Shown here in pieces: positions 23,598 through 33,970 of a stretch of 64,000 bases of DNA. Position 1 is the stretch's first letter; each line of letters opens with the position of its first letter. The stretch is from Rhizobium sp. Root1203 (GTDB lineage Bacteria; Pseudomonadota; Alphaproteobacteria; Rhizobiales; Rhizobiaceae). The stretch spans positions 1-64,000 of the forward strand of contig NZ_LMCW01000067.1 of assembly GCF_001424945.1 (NCBI RefSeq), written 5' to 3'. Made by a program: the position numbers and the translations under genes. A model generated the notes under the pieces. That model was not told the DNA's origin. It searched no databases and worked only from the letters and a program-made list of their open reading frames with translations.

Positions 23598-24518
23598 TTA
23601 TTCTACCCTCGGAAAACCTTCCGTCTCCACGGTATAGCCCGCGGCCGTCATCACCCGCATCAATTCGGCGTGGCCGATCTCGGCCATTTTCTGCGGCGGC
23701 GCCTTGCGCGGATCCTGCTCTGCCTCGACAACGAACCAGCCCTCATAACCGTGATCGGCCAACCGCTGGACGATGGCGCCGAAATCGAGCGAGCCGTCTC
23801 CCGGCACAGTGAAGGCGCCCAACGCCACCGCGTCGAGGAAGGACTGGCGGCTGCGGTCTAGTCCGTCCACCACAGGTTTGCGGATGTCTTTGACATGAAC
23901 ATGGTTGATACGAGCGTGATGGTTCCCGATTGCCCGCAGCACGTCGCCGCCGGCAAAAGCCAGATGCCCGGCATCGAGCAGCAGCGGAATACCTGCGCCC
24001 GACTGGCGCATGAACGCATCGAGTTCGGGCTCGGTTTCGACCACTGCGGCCATGTGATGATGATAGGAAAGCGGCATGCCCTGGTCGGCGCACCATTCGC
24101 CGAACGCGGTGACGCGCCGCGCATAGGCTTTCATCTCGTCGTCGGAGAGGCGCGGCTTCGTCGCAAGCGGCTTGGAGCGGTCGCCCTGTATCGAGCGGCC
24201 GACTTCGCCATAGACGATGCAGGGCGCATTGACCGCTTTGAAAAGCTCGATCATTGGCGCGATGCGATCCTTGTTGGCGGCAAGTTCCTCGTCGACCAGC
24301 GTGCCTGAGAACCAGCCGCCGCACAGCGTGACGTCGGCGGCGCGCAGAATGGGGAGCATTACCTTGGGATCGTCGGGAAAGCGGCGGCCTTTTTCCATGC
24401 CTGTAAAGCCGGCGGTGCGCGATTGGCGCAGGCATTCCTCGAGGGACACATCGTCGCTGAGATCAGGAAGATCATCGTTCCACCAAGCGATGGGCGACAT
24501 GCCGAGTTTGGCCTTCAT
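23598..24518 (-). CDS. iolE: Inosose (2-keto-myo-inositol) dehydratase
   Basis: This 306-residue TIM-barrel protein is IolE, which dehydrates 2-keto-myo-inositol. Markers are the opening SPIAWWNDDLPDLSDD, the metal-site region GIPLLLDAGHLAFAGGD and NHVHVKDIRKPV, and the closing FVVEAEQDPRKAPP typical of this family. The start ATG at 24518 is followed by MKAKLGMSPIAW. It is 72 bases downstream of iolD on the same strand and is presumably co-transcribed. Confidence 0.95.
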   Translation of the reverse strand: MKAKLGMSPIAWWNDDLPDLSDDVSLEECLRQSRTAGFTGMEKGRRFPDDPKVMLPILRAADVTLCGGWFSGTLVDEELAANKDRIAPMIELFKAVNAPCIVYGEVGRSIQGDRSKPLATKPRLSDDEMKAYARRVTAFGEWCADQGMPLSYHHHMAAVVETEPELDAFMRQSGAGIPLLLDAGHLAFAGGDVLRAIGNHHARINHVHVKDIRKPVVDGLDRSRQSFLDAVALGAFTVPGDGSLDFGAIVQRLADHGYEGWFVVEAEQDPRKAPPQKMAEIGHAELMRVMTAAGYTVETEGFPRVE

Positions 24519-24590
24519 TACTATTTCTCCTCATACATTGGTGGCAGCGGCTCCCATACGCCTTCCGGCAGGAGGCTCCTCAAAAGCTGT

Positions 24591-26441
<1,851 letters not shown>

Positions 26442-26473
26442 CGGGTCCTCCCGCAATTCTTGCACCTGTTTCT

Positions 26474-26510
26474 CCTCCCCAACCCTGCCCTTTTTTGGGG
26501 GGTGGGGAGG
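26474..26510 (-). repeat. Inverted repeat in the iolC-iolD gap
   Basis: CCTCCCC at 26474-26480 and GGGGAGG at 26504-26510 form a G/C-rich stem with additional imperfect pairing inside, in the 80 bases between the iolC stop and the iolD start. It could be an intercistronic processing or stability hairpin, or a degenerate copy of a rhizobial palindromic repeat. Confidence 0.4.
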
Positions 26511-26520
26511 GCTCTTGTCT

Positions 26521-28455
26521 CTAGTCAAGCCCGCGCGTCTTGAGCCAGGCCTCGGTCAACTGCCGGAAGCGTCCAGCCATATCGGCGATCGCGTCCTCGT
26601 CGTTCATCTTACCCGAAAGCCAGCCGCGTGCAGCGTCAGCGAAGATCGTGCGCCCGACAGCAAAGCCCTTGACCGAAGGTGCCGCCAGCGTTGCCTCGAA
26701 GCCCTTGACGAGTTCGTCGGCCGGCGCTTCCAGCCCAAGCAGCACGATGCCGCGGCACCATGGATCGTTCGTGGCAATCACGGCATCGATCTTCCTCCAG
26801 GCAACTTTCGAAGCCTGCGGCTCGAGCTTCCACCAATCCGGCTTGATGCCGAGCGCGTAAAGCTCCTCCATGGCAGTCGAAATCGTATCGTCCGTCAGGG
26901 GGCCGTTCTTGCCGGAGATGATTTCGACCAGCAACTCGCGGCCGACCTTGCGCGCCGCTTCGAAGAGCGTGCGCAGCTTCTCCTGCTGCTCCGCCTTCAA
27001 CTCGGCCGGATCGTCCGGGTGATAGAAGCACAGGCACTTGATGCAATGGTCGAGTGGCCATTCGACAAGCTGGGAGCCGATATCCTGGCTGAATTCGAAC
27101 CTGAGCGGCTTGGAACCCGGCAACTCGACCGGGCGACCGATCCAGGCGAAGTTCTTGGTTGCCGCGTCGAAGAATGCGTCGCGGCCGAAGCGTTCGTCGA
27201 TCAGCATGCCGTACCCGCTGCGGCCGTTGGCGACGCGAGCAGCCGCTTCGACGGCAAGCCGCTTGAAGGCCACGATCCTCTTGTGATCGACGCCGAGTTC
27301 GTCGCAGACGCTGGTCAATTGCGAGCGGTGATCGATCGCGAGCGCCATCAGCAGGGGAATCTCGCCCTTGCGCGTCGAGGCCCAATGAATGTGATTGATC
27401 GCCTCGTCCTTGCGCAGCGCCCGGTGCTTGCTGCCATTCTTGAGGAAGAAGTCGAGTTCTGCCCAGGTGGGATACTCCGGTGAGCAGAGCAAACGGGAAA
27501 CCGCGAATGCGCCGCAGGCGTTCGCCCAGGTCGCGCAGGTTTTCAACGGCTCGTCCTTCAGCCAGCCGCGCAGGAAACCGGACATGAAAGCGTCGCCCGC
27601 ACCGAGCACGTTGAACACCTCGATCGGAAAGCCCTCGCCGACGATACCGGCCTCGAGATCTTCGGCGACAGGGCCGTCATAGACGATGCAGCCCATGGCG
27701 CCGCGCTTCAGGACGATCGTCGCAGGCGATAGGCGGCGAATTTCCCGGAGTGCACCAAGCACGTCGTCGGCGCCGGAGGCGATCAGGATCTCCTCCTCTG
27801 TACCCACGATCAGGTCGCAATCCGGCAATGTCTCTTTCATTTTGGATGAAACGCGGTCGGACTTCACATAGCGCTCGAAGCCCTCGGCGTGGCCGGCAAG
27901 GCCCCAGAGGTTCGGCCGGTAGTCGATGTCGAAGATCACCTTGCGGCCGTTCGCCTTGGCGATGCGGATCGCCTTGCGCTGAGCGGCTTCCGTGTTCGGG
28001 CGCGAGAAATGCGTGCCGGAAACCAGGACGGCACGCGAGGATTTGACGTAGGCTTCGTCGATATCGCCTTCCTCAAGCGCCATGTCGGCGCAGTCGGAGC
28101 GATAGAAGATCATCGGCGAAACGCCTTCGGCTTCCACGGCGAGAAGCACAAGCGCCGTCAGCCGCTGCTTGTCCGTAATGATTCCGTCGGTAGCGACACC
28201 CTCGCGCGCCGATTGCTCGCGGATGAAACGCCCCATCTGTTCGTCCCCGACGCGGGTGATCAGGCCGGATTTGAGGCCGAGGCGGGCCGTTCCGATGGCG
28301 ATATTTGCCGGACAGCCACCCACCGACTTGGCGAAGGAACCAATATCCTCGAGCCGTGACCCGATCTGCTGGCCGTACAGATCGACCGACGACCGGCCGA
28401 TTGTGATTACATCAAGCGACAGCTCCGGTTGCGAGCCCGGATTCGATTGTACCAT
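26521..28455 (-). CDS. iolC: 5-dehydro-2-deoxygluconokinase fused to a DUF2090 domain
   Basis: This 644-residue protein has an N-terminal PfkB-family kinase (about residues 1-335) with GGCPANIAIGTARLG and the signature NVLGAGDAFMSGFLRG, and a C-terminal DUF2090 domain (about 340-640) that resembles class I aldolases (FKRLAVEAAARVAN, CLCFYHPDDP). The kinase phosphorylates 2-deoxy-5-keto-gluconate; the aldolase-like half may perform the next step (IolJ), which would explain why no separate iolJ is seen. GGGAGG precedes the ATG. It is the promoter-proximal gene of iolCDEB. Confidence 0.94.
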   Translation of the reverse strand: MVQSNPGSQPELSLDVITIGRSSVDLYGQQIGSRLEDIGSFAKSVGGCPANIAIGTARLGLKSGLITRVGDEQMGRFIREQSAREGVATDGIITDKQRLTALVLLAVEAEGVSPMIFYRSDCADMALEEGDIDEAYVKSSRAVLVSGTHFSRPNTEAAQRKAIRIAKANGRKVIFDIDYRPNLWGLAGHAEGFERYVKSDRVSSKMKETLPDCDLIVGTEEEILIASGADDVLGALREIRRLSPATIVLKRGAMGCIVYDGPVAEDLEAGIVGEGFPIEVFNVLGAGDAFMSGFLRGWLKDEPLKTCATWANACGAFAVSRLLCSPEYPTWAELDFFLKNGSKHRALRKDEAINHIHWASTRKGEIPLLMALAIDHRSQLTSVCDELGVDHKRIVAFKRLAVEAAARVANGRSGYGMLIDERFGRDAFFDAATKNFAWIGRPVELPGSKPLRFEFSQDIGSQLVEWPLDHCIKCLCFYHPDDPAELKAEQQEKLRTLFEAARKVGRELLVEIISGKNGPLTDDTISTAMEELYALGIKPDWWKLEPQASKVAWRKIDAVIATNDPWCRGIVLLGLEAPADELVKGFEATLAAPSVKGFAVGRTIFADAARGWLSGKMNDEDAIADMAGRFRQLTEAWLKTRGLD

Positions 28456-28507
28456 GATGTCCTCCCGATCGTTTCAGCCCGGCGTAGCGCGCCGTTGATT
28501 TTCACCA

Positions 28508-28536
28508 ATGAAACATCGGTTCCGTTTAAATGTCAA
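28508..28536 (-). promoter_or_regulatory. Candidate iolC promoter
   Basis: On the minus strand, TTGACA (28536-28531) and TTTCAT (28513-28508) are separated by exactly 17 bases and point at iolC, whose ATG is at 28455. The -10 is weak but the -35 is consensus. Two candidate IolR operators overlap or flank it. Confidence 0.5.
28510..28523 (-). promoter_or_regulatory. Candidate IolR operator 1 at the iolC promoter
   Basis: Read on the minus strand, this site is GGAA-CCGATG-TTTC. It matches, with one change, the GGAA-N6-TTCC motif reported for the RpiR-type IolR of Sinorhizobium meliloti. It overlaps the candidate -10 box, so binding would block transcription. Confidence 0.5.
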
Positions 28537-28539
28537 TTC

Positions 28540-28553
28540 AGAATGTTTGTTCC
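28540..28553 (-). promoter_or_regulatory. Candidate IolR operator 2 upstream of the iolC -35
   Basis: Read on the minus strand, this is GGAA-CAAACA-TTCT, one change from GGAA-N6-TTCC. It is centred 30 bases from operator 1, about three helical turns, so the sites would face the same side of the DNA. Confidence 0.45.
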
Positions 28554-28565
28554 ATTTTGATGTTG

Positions 28566-29420
28566 CTAGCTTTTGCCCGCGCGCTTGCGCCTCCGCTCGG
28601 CAATCGCCACGGGAAGGGCCATGGTCAGCGCCATGGAGGCCGACAGCGATCGGAACCCCGCAAAATCCGCTTCCGCTACCTCGAACCAGCATGTTGCGCT
28701 GGAAGCGAGCGGGGAGAAGGCAGAATCGGTGATGGCGACGACCGGTACGCCGCGCGCTGCCAGTGCCTCTGCCTGGCCCAGGCTTTCGGCCGCATAGGGC
28801 GAGAAGCTCGCCGCGATGGCAGCATCCTTGCCTGTCGCGAACTGCACCGTCTCCACATCGACGCCATTAGGCGAGGCGACGATCTGATGGCGAATGTTCA
28901 ACTTGGAAAAGGCGTAGCTCATATGCGCGGTCAGCGGATAGGAGCGCCGCTTGGCGATCAGGTAGATGGTATCCGCAGCCGCCAGAATGTCGACTGCCTT
29001 CGCGAATGTCTCGGTTTGCAGCGTGGCGGCCAGCCGGTTGATCGACTGGCCTGCGGCGGAGATGAAGCCGGAGAGAAGATTGGCATCCTCATCGTCGCCG
29101 CCGGATTGCTCGAGGGTGACGAGCCGCTCCTCGTAAGTCAGCGTCCGGTCGCGCAGGCGCTCGCGAAAAATGCTCTGCAGATCGGAGAAGCCGTCATAGC
29201 CGAGGTGATGTGCCAGGCGCACGAGCGTCGACGGCTGCACGTCCGACGCGGCTGCGATGCTCGCCGTCGTCCCGAATGCGATTTCGTCGGGATTGCCGAG
29301 CGCAAACGCGGCGACCTGCGCAAGCCGCTTCGGCATGCTGGCCTTGCGCTCGATGATCGTGCTGCGCAGGCTTTCGAAATCGCGCGGAACACGCGCCGGA
29401 TTTGGGGAGTCAGTGTTCAT
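28566..29420 (-). CDS. iolR: RpiR-family transcriptional repressor of inositol catabolism
   Basis: This 284-residue regulator has an N-terminal RpiR helix-turn-helix (about residues 8-85, with FGTTASIAAASDVQPSTLVRLAHHLGYDGF) and a sugar-isomerase (SIS) sensor domain (about 125-255, ILAAADTIYLIAKRRSYPLTAHMSYAF). SIS domains bind phosphosugars; the expected effector is a phosphorylated inositol catabolite. The ATG at 29420 is preferred to upstream starts. It lies 110 bases upstream of iolC on the same strand, and a candidate operator just before it suggests autoregulation. Confidence 0.9.
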   Translation of the reverse strand: MNTDSPNPARVPRDFESLRSTIIERKASMPKRLAQVAAFALGNPDEIAFGTTASIAAASDVQPSTLVRLAHHLGYDGFSDLQSIFRERLRDRTLTYEERLVTLEQSGGDDEDANLLSGFISAAGQSINRLAATLQTETFAKAVDILAAADTIYLIAKRRSYPLTAHMSYAFSKLNIRHQIVASPNGVDVETVQFATGKDAAIAASFSPYAAESLGQAEALAARGVPVVAITDSAFSPLASSATCWFEVAEADFAGFRSLSASMALTMALPVAIAERRRKRAGKS

Positions 29421-29438
29421 GAGTTCGATCCGCGAAAT

Positions 29439-29452
29439 GAAACGTATATTCC
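29439..29452 (-). promoter_or_regulatory. Candidate IolR operator upstream of iolR
   Basis: Read on the minus strand, this site is GGAA-TATACG-TTTC, with the same two half-sites and spacing as operator 1 at iolC. It ends 18 bases before the iolR ATG and lies in the region shared with the divergent dehydrogenase gene, so one protein could control both. Confidence 0.5.
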
Positions 29453-29620
29453 AGATTGCCGACAATAGATGATTTCGATCAGTCGGCCTATCTGTTTTTA
29501 CCTGCTGAAAAATATGAGGTTCAGGCCGCTTGTCGCGTATCTGTGATGTTGATGGCGCTGCCAGCGGCCTTGCCAAAACGGTCTAAACATTCCAAATTCC
29601 CGCAGGATGGAGGAGATATG

Positions 29621-30736
29621 ATGCAGCCACTTGGCGTCGGCCTGATCGGCACGGGCTACATGGGAAAGTGCCATGCGCTCGCATGGACTTCCGTCAGGGC
29701 CGTATTCGGTGACGTGGCGCGTCCGCGCCTTGTCCATCTGGCGGAAGCAAATATCGATCTGGCGCAAGCGCGCGCCGCCGAGTTCGGCTTTGAAAAGGCC
29801 ACCGCCGATTGGCGCCTGCTGATCTGCGATCCGGAGGTCGACGTTGTCTCCATCACCACGCCGAACCAGTTTCACGCAGACATGGCGATCGCGGCCCTTC
29901 AGGCCGGCAAGCATGTCTGGTGCGAGAAGCCGATGGCGCCTGCCTATGCCGACGCCGAGCGAATGCTGCATGCGGCAAAGGCGTCCGGAAAGGCCGCGGT
30001 CCTCGGCTATAACTATATCCAGAATCCGGTCATGCGGCACATCAGGGCTTTGATCGGCGAAGGCGCGATCGGCGCCGTCAATCATATCCGTGTCGAGATG
30101 GACGAGGACTTCATGGCCGATCCGGACGCCTTCTTCTATTGGAAGAGCGAGCTTTCCGCAGGCTACGGCGCACTCGACGATTTCGCCGTCCATCCTCTGT
30201 CGCTGCTCTGGTACCTTTTCGGCCACGTCGAGGCCGTCGTCACGGACATGGTGAAGCCCTATGCCGACCGACCGCTGAAAGACGGCGGTCGCCGCGCTGT
30301 CGAGAATCATGATGCCGCCACGGTGCTCCTGCGCCTTGGCGGCGGTATATCGGCCGTATTGATGGCAAACCGCGCCGCCTGGGGCCGCAAGGGCCGTATC
30401 GCGCTGCAGATATATGGATCCTCCGGCTCCATCTCCTACGACCAGGAGCGCATGAACGAATTCGAGCTCTATCAGGCGCAAGGCCGTGGCACCGAGCAGG
30501 GATTCCGCAAGATCCTGACGTCGCCCGCCCATCCGCCCTACGACCGCTTCGTACCGGCTCCGGGACACGGTCTGGGGTTCAACGACCTGAAGATCATCGA
30601 ATGCCGGGAACTCATACGTGCAATTTCCGGTGAGCCGTCGTCCATCGTCACCTTCGAAGACGGTCTCAGGATAGAGAAGTCCGTTCATGCCATGGCACAG
30701 TCCTTCCACGAACGTCGCTGGATCGAAATCGGCTGA
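29621..30736 (+). CDS. Gfo/Idh/MocA family inositol-type dehydrogenase (IolY-like)
   Basis: This 371-residue NAD(P)-dependent oxidoreductase has an N-terminal Rossmann motif (GLIGTGYMGKCHA), the EKPMAP segment with the catalytic-type lysine near residue 103, and the substrate-domain run ENHDAATVLLRL. The neighbouring iol genes and shared regulatory gap suggest an inositol-isomer dehydrogenase; the corresponding S. meliloti position holds IolY, reported to act on scyllo-inositol, which I recall with moderate certainty. ATG 29621 is preferred to 29618 because AGGAG is then five bases away. Confidence 0.82.
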   Translation: MQPLGVGLIGTGYMGKCHALAWTSVRAVFGDVARPRLVHLAEANIDLAQARAAEFGFEKATADWRLLICDPEVDVVSITTPNQFHADMAIAALQAGKHVWCEKPMAPAYADAERMLHAAKASGKAAVLGYNYIQNPVMRHIRALIGEGAIGAVNHIRVEMDEDFMADPDAFFYWKSELSAGYGALDDFAVHPLSLLWYLFGHVEAVVTDMVKPYADRPLKDGGRRAVENHDAATVLLRLGGGISAVLMANRAAWGRKGRIALQIYGSSGSISYDQERMNEFELYQAQGRGTEQGFRKILTSPAHPPYDRFVPAPGHGLGFNDLKIIECRELIRAISGEPSSIVTFEDGLRIEKSVHAMAQSFHERRWIEIG

Positions 30737-30820
30737 AGGTCGATTCGCTCGCAGTTGACGACGCCAGGGGCAGGGGGTAGGCCATTGCCCAACCGCGCGA
30801 ATGTATGTGGGAGTGACGAC

Positions 30821-32044
30821 GTGACGGACAGAGTGGTGATCATCGGCGCGGGTCAGGCAGGCTTTGCTCTGGCCGCCAAACTGCGTGCGCTCAAGGATAC
30901 GCGCCCCATCACAATCATCGGCGCGGAAGATGTGCTGCCCTATCAGCGGCCGCCTCTCACCAAGAAGTACCTGCTTGGCGAGATGAGCTTCGACCGGCTG
31001 CTGTTTCGCCCGGAACATTGGTACACCGACAACGACGTCGAAATCAGGCTTTCCACATGGGTCGAGCAGATCAAGCGAGATTCGAAACAGGTGATGCTGC
31101 AGGACGGCTCCGTTCTCGACTACGGCACGCTGGCGCTGACGACGGGTTCCACCCCGCGCGGCCTTCCTGCCGCGATTGGCGGCGATCTCGCCGGCGTCTA
31201 TGTCGCCCGCGACAAGCGCGACGCCGATCTCCTGGCCGGCGAGATGCGCCCGGGCCGCCGTGTCCTTATTATAGGCGGCGGCTATATCGGCCTGGAAGCC
31301 GCTGCGGTCGCTCGCCATCTTGGACTTGAAGTGACTGTCATTGAAATGGCCGACCGGATTCTGCAGCGCGTCGCTGCCAAGGAGACGGCGGACATCATGC
31401 GTGTGATTCACGAGGCGCATGATGTCGTGATCCGCGAAAAGACCGGGTTGAAGCAGTTGGTCGGCCGTGACGGCAGGGTGGTCGGCGCACAGCTCTCCGA
31501 CGGAACGACCATCGACATCGATTTCGCTGTTGTCGGCATCGGCGTCGTGCCGAACGACCAGCTTGCGAAGGAAGCCGGGCTCGAAGTGACGAATGGCATC
31601 GTCGTCGACGAATTCGCCCGCACATCCGATCCCTCGATCTTTGCCGCGGGCGACTGTGCGGTACTTCCGTGGCAGGGCGGGCGCATCCGTCTCGAATCGG
31701 TGCAGAATGCCGTCGATCAGGCCGATGCCGCCGCCGCAGTCATCGCCGGCGGCAACGCACCGTACGAACCGAACCCCTGGTTCTGGTCGGATCAGTACGA
31801 CGTGAAGCTGCAGATCGCCGGCTTTAATTTGGGATACGACGAGACCCTTCTGCGCCCCGGCGCTCGCGAGGGCGCGCATTCAGTCTGGTATTTCAAGAAC
31901 GGCACCTTCATTGCCGTCGATGCGATCAATGACGCGAAGGCCTATGTCAGCGGCAAGAAGATGCTGGAATCCGGCATAAACCCCGACAAGGCTATCCTCG
32001 CCGACGCATCGGCCGATCTCAAGCAATTGCTGGCCCAGCGCTAA
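30821..32044 (+). CDS. FAD-dependent NAD(P)H:ferredoxin reductase-like protein
   Basis: This 407-residue flavoprotein of the ferredoxin-reductase/AIF type has an FAD motif VIIGAGQAGFALAAK near the N-terminus, an NAD(P)H motif LIIGGGYIGLEAAAVARHLG near residue 148, and FAAGDCA near residue 275 that binds FAD. Such enzymes reduce ferredoxins of oxygenases. The start is GTG with GGGAG eight bases before it; the frame is open to 30755. It lies 84 bases after the IolY-like gene on the same strand, but no oxygenase or ferredoxin gene is nearby, so its partner is unknown. Confidence 0.87.
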   Translation: MTDRVVIIGAGQAGFALAAKLRALKDTRPITIIGAEDVLPYQRPPLTKKYLLGEMSFDRLLFRPEHWYTDNDVEIRLSTWVEQIKRDSKQVMLQDGSVLDYGTLALTTGSTPRGLPAAIGGDLAGVYVARDKRDADLLAGEMRPGRRVLIIGGGYIGLEAAAVARHLGLEVTVIEMADRILQRVAAKETADIMRVIHEAHDVVIREKTGLKQLVGRDGRVVGAQLSDGTTIDIDFAVVGIGVVPNDQLAKEAGLEVTNGIVVDEFARTSDPSIFAAGDCAVLPWQGGRIRLESVQNAVDQADAAAAVIAGGNAPYEPNPWFWSDQYDVKLQIAGFNLGYDETLLRPGAREGAHSVWYFKNGTFIAVDAINDAKAYVSGKKMLESGINPDKAILADASADLKQLLAQR

Positions 32045-32080
32045 GCCGGCTTTTCTTCCTTGGAGAAAGCCGAAAAAGCG

Positions 32081-32109
32081 CTTGCGTCACCCGGCGAATG
32101 ACTCTATCA
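32081..32109 (+). promoter_or_regulatory. Promoter of tRNA-Ser
   Basis: CTTGCG (32081-32086) and CTATCA (32104-32109), 17 bases apart, match the alphaproteobacterial sigma-70 consensus and lie 11 bases before the tRNA. Confidence 0.6.
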
Positions 32110-32120
32110 GGCTCTCGACC

Positions 32121-32210
32121 GGAGAGGTGGCCGAGTGGTCGAAGGCGCTCCCCTGCTAAGGGAGTATACCCGGAAGGGTATCGTGGGTTCGAATCCCATC
32201 TTCTCCGCCA
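32121..32210 (+). tRNA. tRNA-Ser (anticodon GCT)
   Basis: The acceptor stem GGAGAGG pairs with CTTCTCC, with discriminator G and encoded CCA. The anticodon stem CTCCC/GGGAG closes the loop CTGCTAA, with GCT at 32155-32157. A long variable arm (TATACCC...GGGTAT) and the T-loop TTCGAAT are present. It reads AGC/AGU serine codons. It is 90 bases with CCA, as expected for class II tRNA. No integrase or att-like duplication was seen next to it. Confidence 0.95.
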
Positions 32211-32890
32211 CTTTCCCTAGTTCACACCGAAGTCATGGATTACAGCTTGTGCCTGGGACACAGGCAACAACAGAGTGCCCCGCGCACGTCGCGCCGATGC
32301 ATCACTCTCCCGAAGACGGCATCAAAATCGCAGACGCTCCGACTTCACCAAATTCTTTTCATGGTAGCGGCATCTCGGATGGTGCGGAGCTGACTCCAAT
32401 GTTCGGATCGATGCTTCGCGAATCCAGCGTCAACAGAATCGAAACGAGAATCATCAACGATCAGCAAAACTGATTCTGCGCCGCTCTCGCCGCGTTGCCG
32501 CCACGCGGTCGAGCGCAAATGTCCTGCCGCCATGTCGAAAGCGCCGAATCTGGCGGGAAACTGGTTCCAATGTGGCACATTCTCCGCCGTTTGCCGGATG
32601 GCAATGCCGGTAAATACCCGCAAACGCAGCACTTTCTTAACAGAGTATAAAGAAACGGCTGGGCCGGTGCCGCATTTGTGACCTTTCAGCAACAGCGCAT
32701 ACGTAAGGCTGTCGCAAATACCCCAAACGGGCAAGTTGGTGATTGCGTGACAGTCCCGGTCTTGTATTTTCAACTTCGGAAGCGAGGGCGGTTGATCGTC
32801 CGACTTCTTGAAACATGGGGATGGGGCAGGGAACGCTGCTCTAACGGCGAAAAACCCAGACCCGATCGAAACTTTGAATTGGAGGTCAAT
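32211..32890. other. Long gene-free region between tRNA-Ser and the porin gene
   Basis: This 680-base stretch holds the promoter and probably a long leader of the porin gene, which is expected to be highly expressed. ORFs through it either start inside the tRNA or have no ribosome-binding site and no recognisable domain. I see no integrase, repeat or known RNA. Confidence 0.4.
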
Positions 32891-33970
32891 ATGAACATCA
32901 AGAGCCTACTTCTCGGCTCCGCTGCTGCTCTCGCAGTAGTTTCCGGTGCTCAGGCTGCTGACGCTATCGTTGCTGCCGAGCCGGAACCAGTCGAATACGT
33001 TCGCGTTTGCGACGCTTACGGCACTGGCTACTTCTACATCCCAGGCACGGAAACCTGCCTGAAGATCGAAGGTTACATCCGTTTCCAGGTTGACGGTGGC
33101 GATCATCTGTCCGGCACGTCGGACTGGAACGCTAAGACCCGTGGTCAGGTTCAGTTCACGTCTAAGAGCGACACCGAATATGGTCCGCTCACCGGCGTCA
33201 TCGTTCTGCAGGCCAATGCGAACAACGCAACGGACCAGAGCACGATCCTTGACTCGGCTTACCTCGACGTTGCAGGCTTCCGCGCTGGTCTGTTCTACAG
33301 CTGGTGGGACGATGGCCTGAGCGGCGAAACCGACAACCTCGCCAGCGGCTCGACCCTGCATAACTCGGTCCGTTATCAGTATGAGAACGGCGACTTCTAT
33401 GCCGGTCTGTCTGTTGACGAGCTGGAAGATTCGATCCACGGCACGCGTGTTCAAACCAATGCTGACGGTTCGAACGGTCTCGGCGAAACCCGCAACAACG
33501 TTGGTATCGCTGCTGGTCTCGGCGGCAAGGCCGGCGCATTCAGCTATCAGCTGATCGGCGGCTACGACACCGACACTGAGGAAGGCGCTATCCGCGCCAT
33601 GGGCACTGTTGCCTTCGGCCCCGGCACCTTCGGTCTCGCAGCTGCATGGGCAAGCGGCCCGAACGCCTACTACGAAGAGTCGGAATGGACGATTGCTGCA
33701 GAATACGCAATCAAGGCCACCGACAAGCTGACCCTGACTCCTGGTGTTCAGTACTTCGACAACATCCGCAATGGTAGCTACGGCGACGGCGGTGTAACGA
33801 ACACGACGGACTTCTCGGATGTTGACGTCTGGAAGGCTGGTCTGACGGTTGATTACCAGATCGTAGAAAACTTCTACGCTAAGGCTTCGTTCCAGTATCA
33901 GGATCACACGAGTGCATCGGATGACGACGATAGCTTCTCGGGCTACTTCCGTCTGCAGCGTTCGTTCTAA
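32891..33970 (+). CDS. Alphaproteobacterial porin (RopA/Omp2-type)
   Basis: This protein of 359 residues is an outer-membrane porin of the Porin_2 family. It has a signal peptide ending at AQA-A (about residue 22), the typical VRVCDAYGTGYFYIPGTETCLKIEGYIRFQV opening with a conserved cysteine pair, alternating beta-strand pattern throughout, and the C-terminal aromatic residue in LQRSF. GGAGG lies before the ATG. Codon use differs from its neighbours, with many favoured codons typical of strongly expressed genes. A tandem hairpin follows it. It is related to RopA porins of rhizobia. Confidence 0.92.
   Translation: MNIKSLLLGSAAALAVVSGAQAADAIVAAEPEPVEYVRVCDAYGTGYFYIPGTETCLKIEGYIRFQVDGGDHLSGTSDWNAKTRGQVQFTSKSDTEYGPLTGVIVLQANANNATDQSTILDSAYLDVAGFRAGLFYSWWDDGLSGETDNLASGSTLHNSVRYQYENGDFYAGLSVDELEDSIHGTRVQTNADGSNGLGETRNNVGIAAGLGGKAGAFSYQLIGGYDTDTEEGAIRAMGTVAFGPGTFGLAAAWASGPNAYYEESEWTIAAEYAIKATDKLTLTPGVQYFDNIRNGSYGDGGVTNTTDFSDVDVWKAGLTVDYQIVENFYAKASFQYQDHTSASDDDDSFSGYFRLQRSF

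Noticed and set aside
29498..31879. 793-codon open frame on the minus strand
   Set aside because: It lies wholly opposite the IolY-like and flavoprotein genes, both of which have clear motifs. Long antisense frames are expected in G+C-rich coding sequence.
32345..32773. 142-codon open frame between tRNA-Ser and the porin gene
   Set aside because: No ribosome-binding site, motif or hydrophobic pattern; it may be noise in a non-coding region.
32121..32890. Possible integration site at tRNA-Ser
   Set aside because: No integrase gene, no duplicated tRNA end and no change in gene content were seen nearby.
32906..33907. 333-codon open frame on the minus strand opposite the porin gene
   Set aside because: The porin has a signal peptide, conserved termini and a terminator; the opposite frame has none of these.
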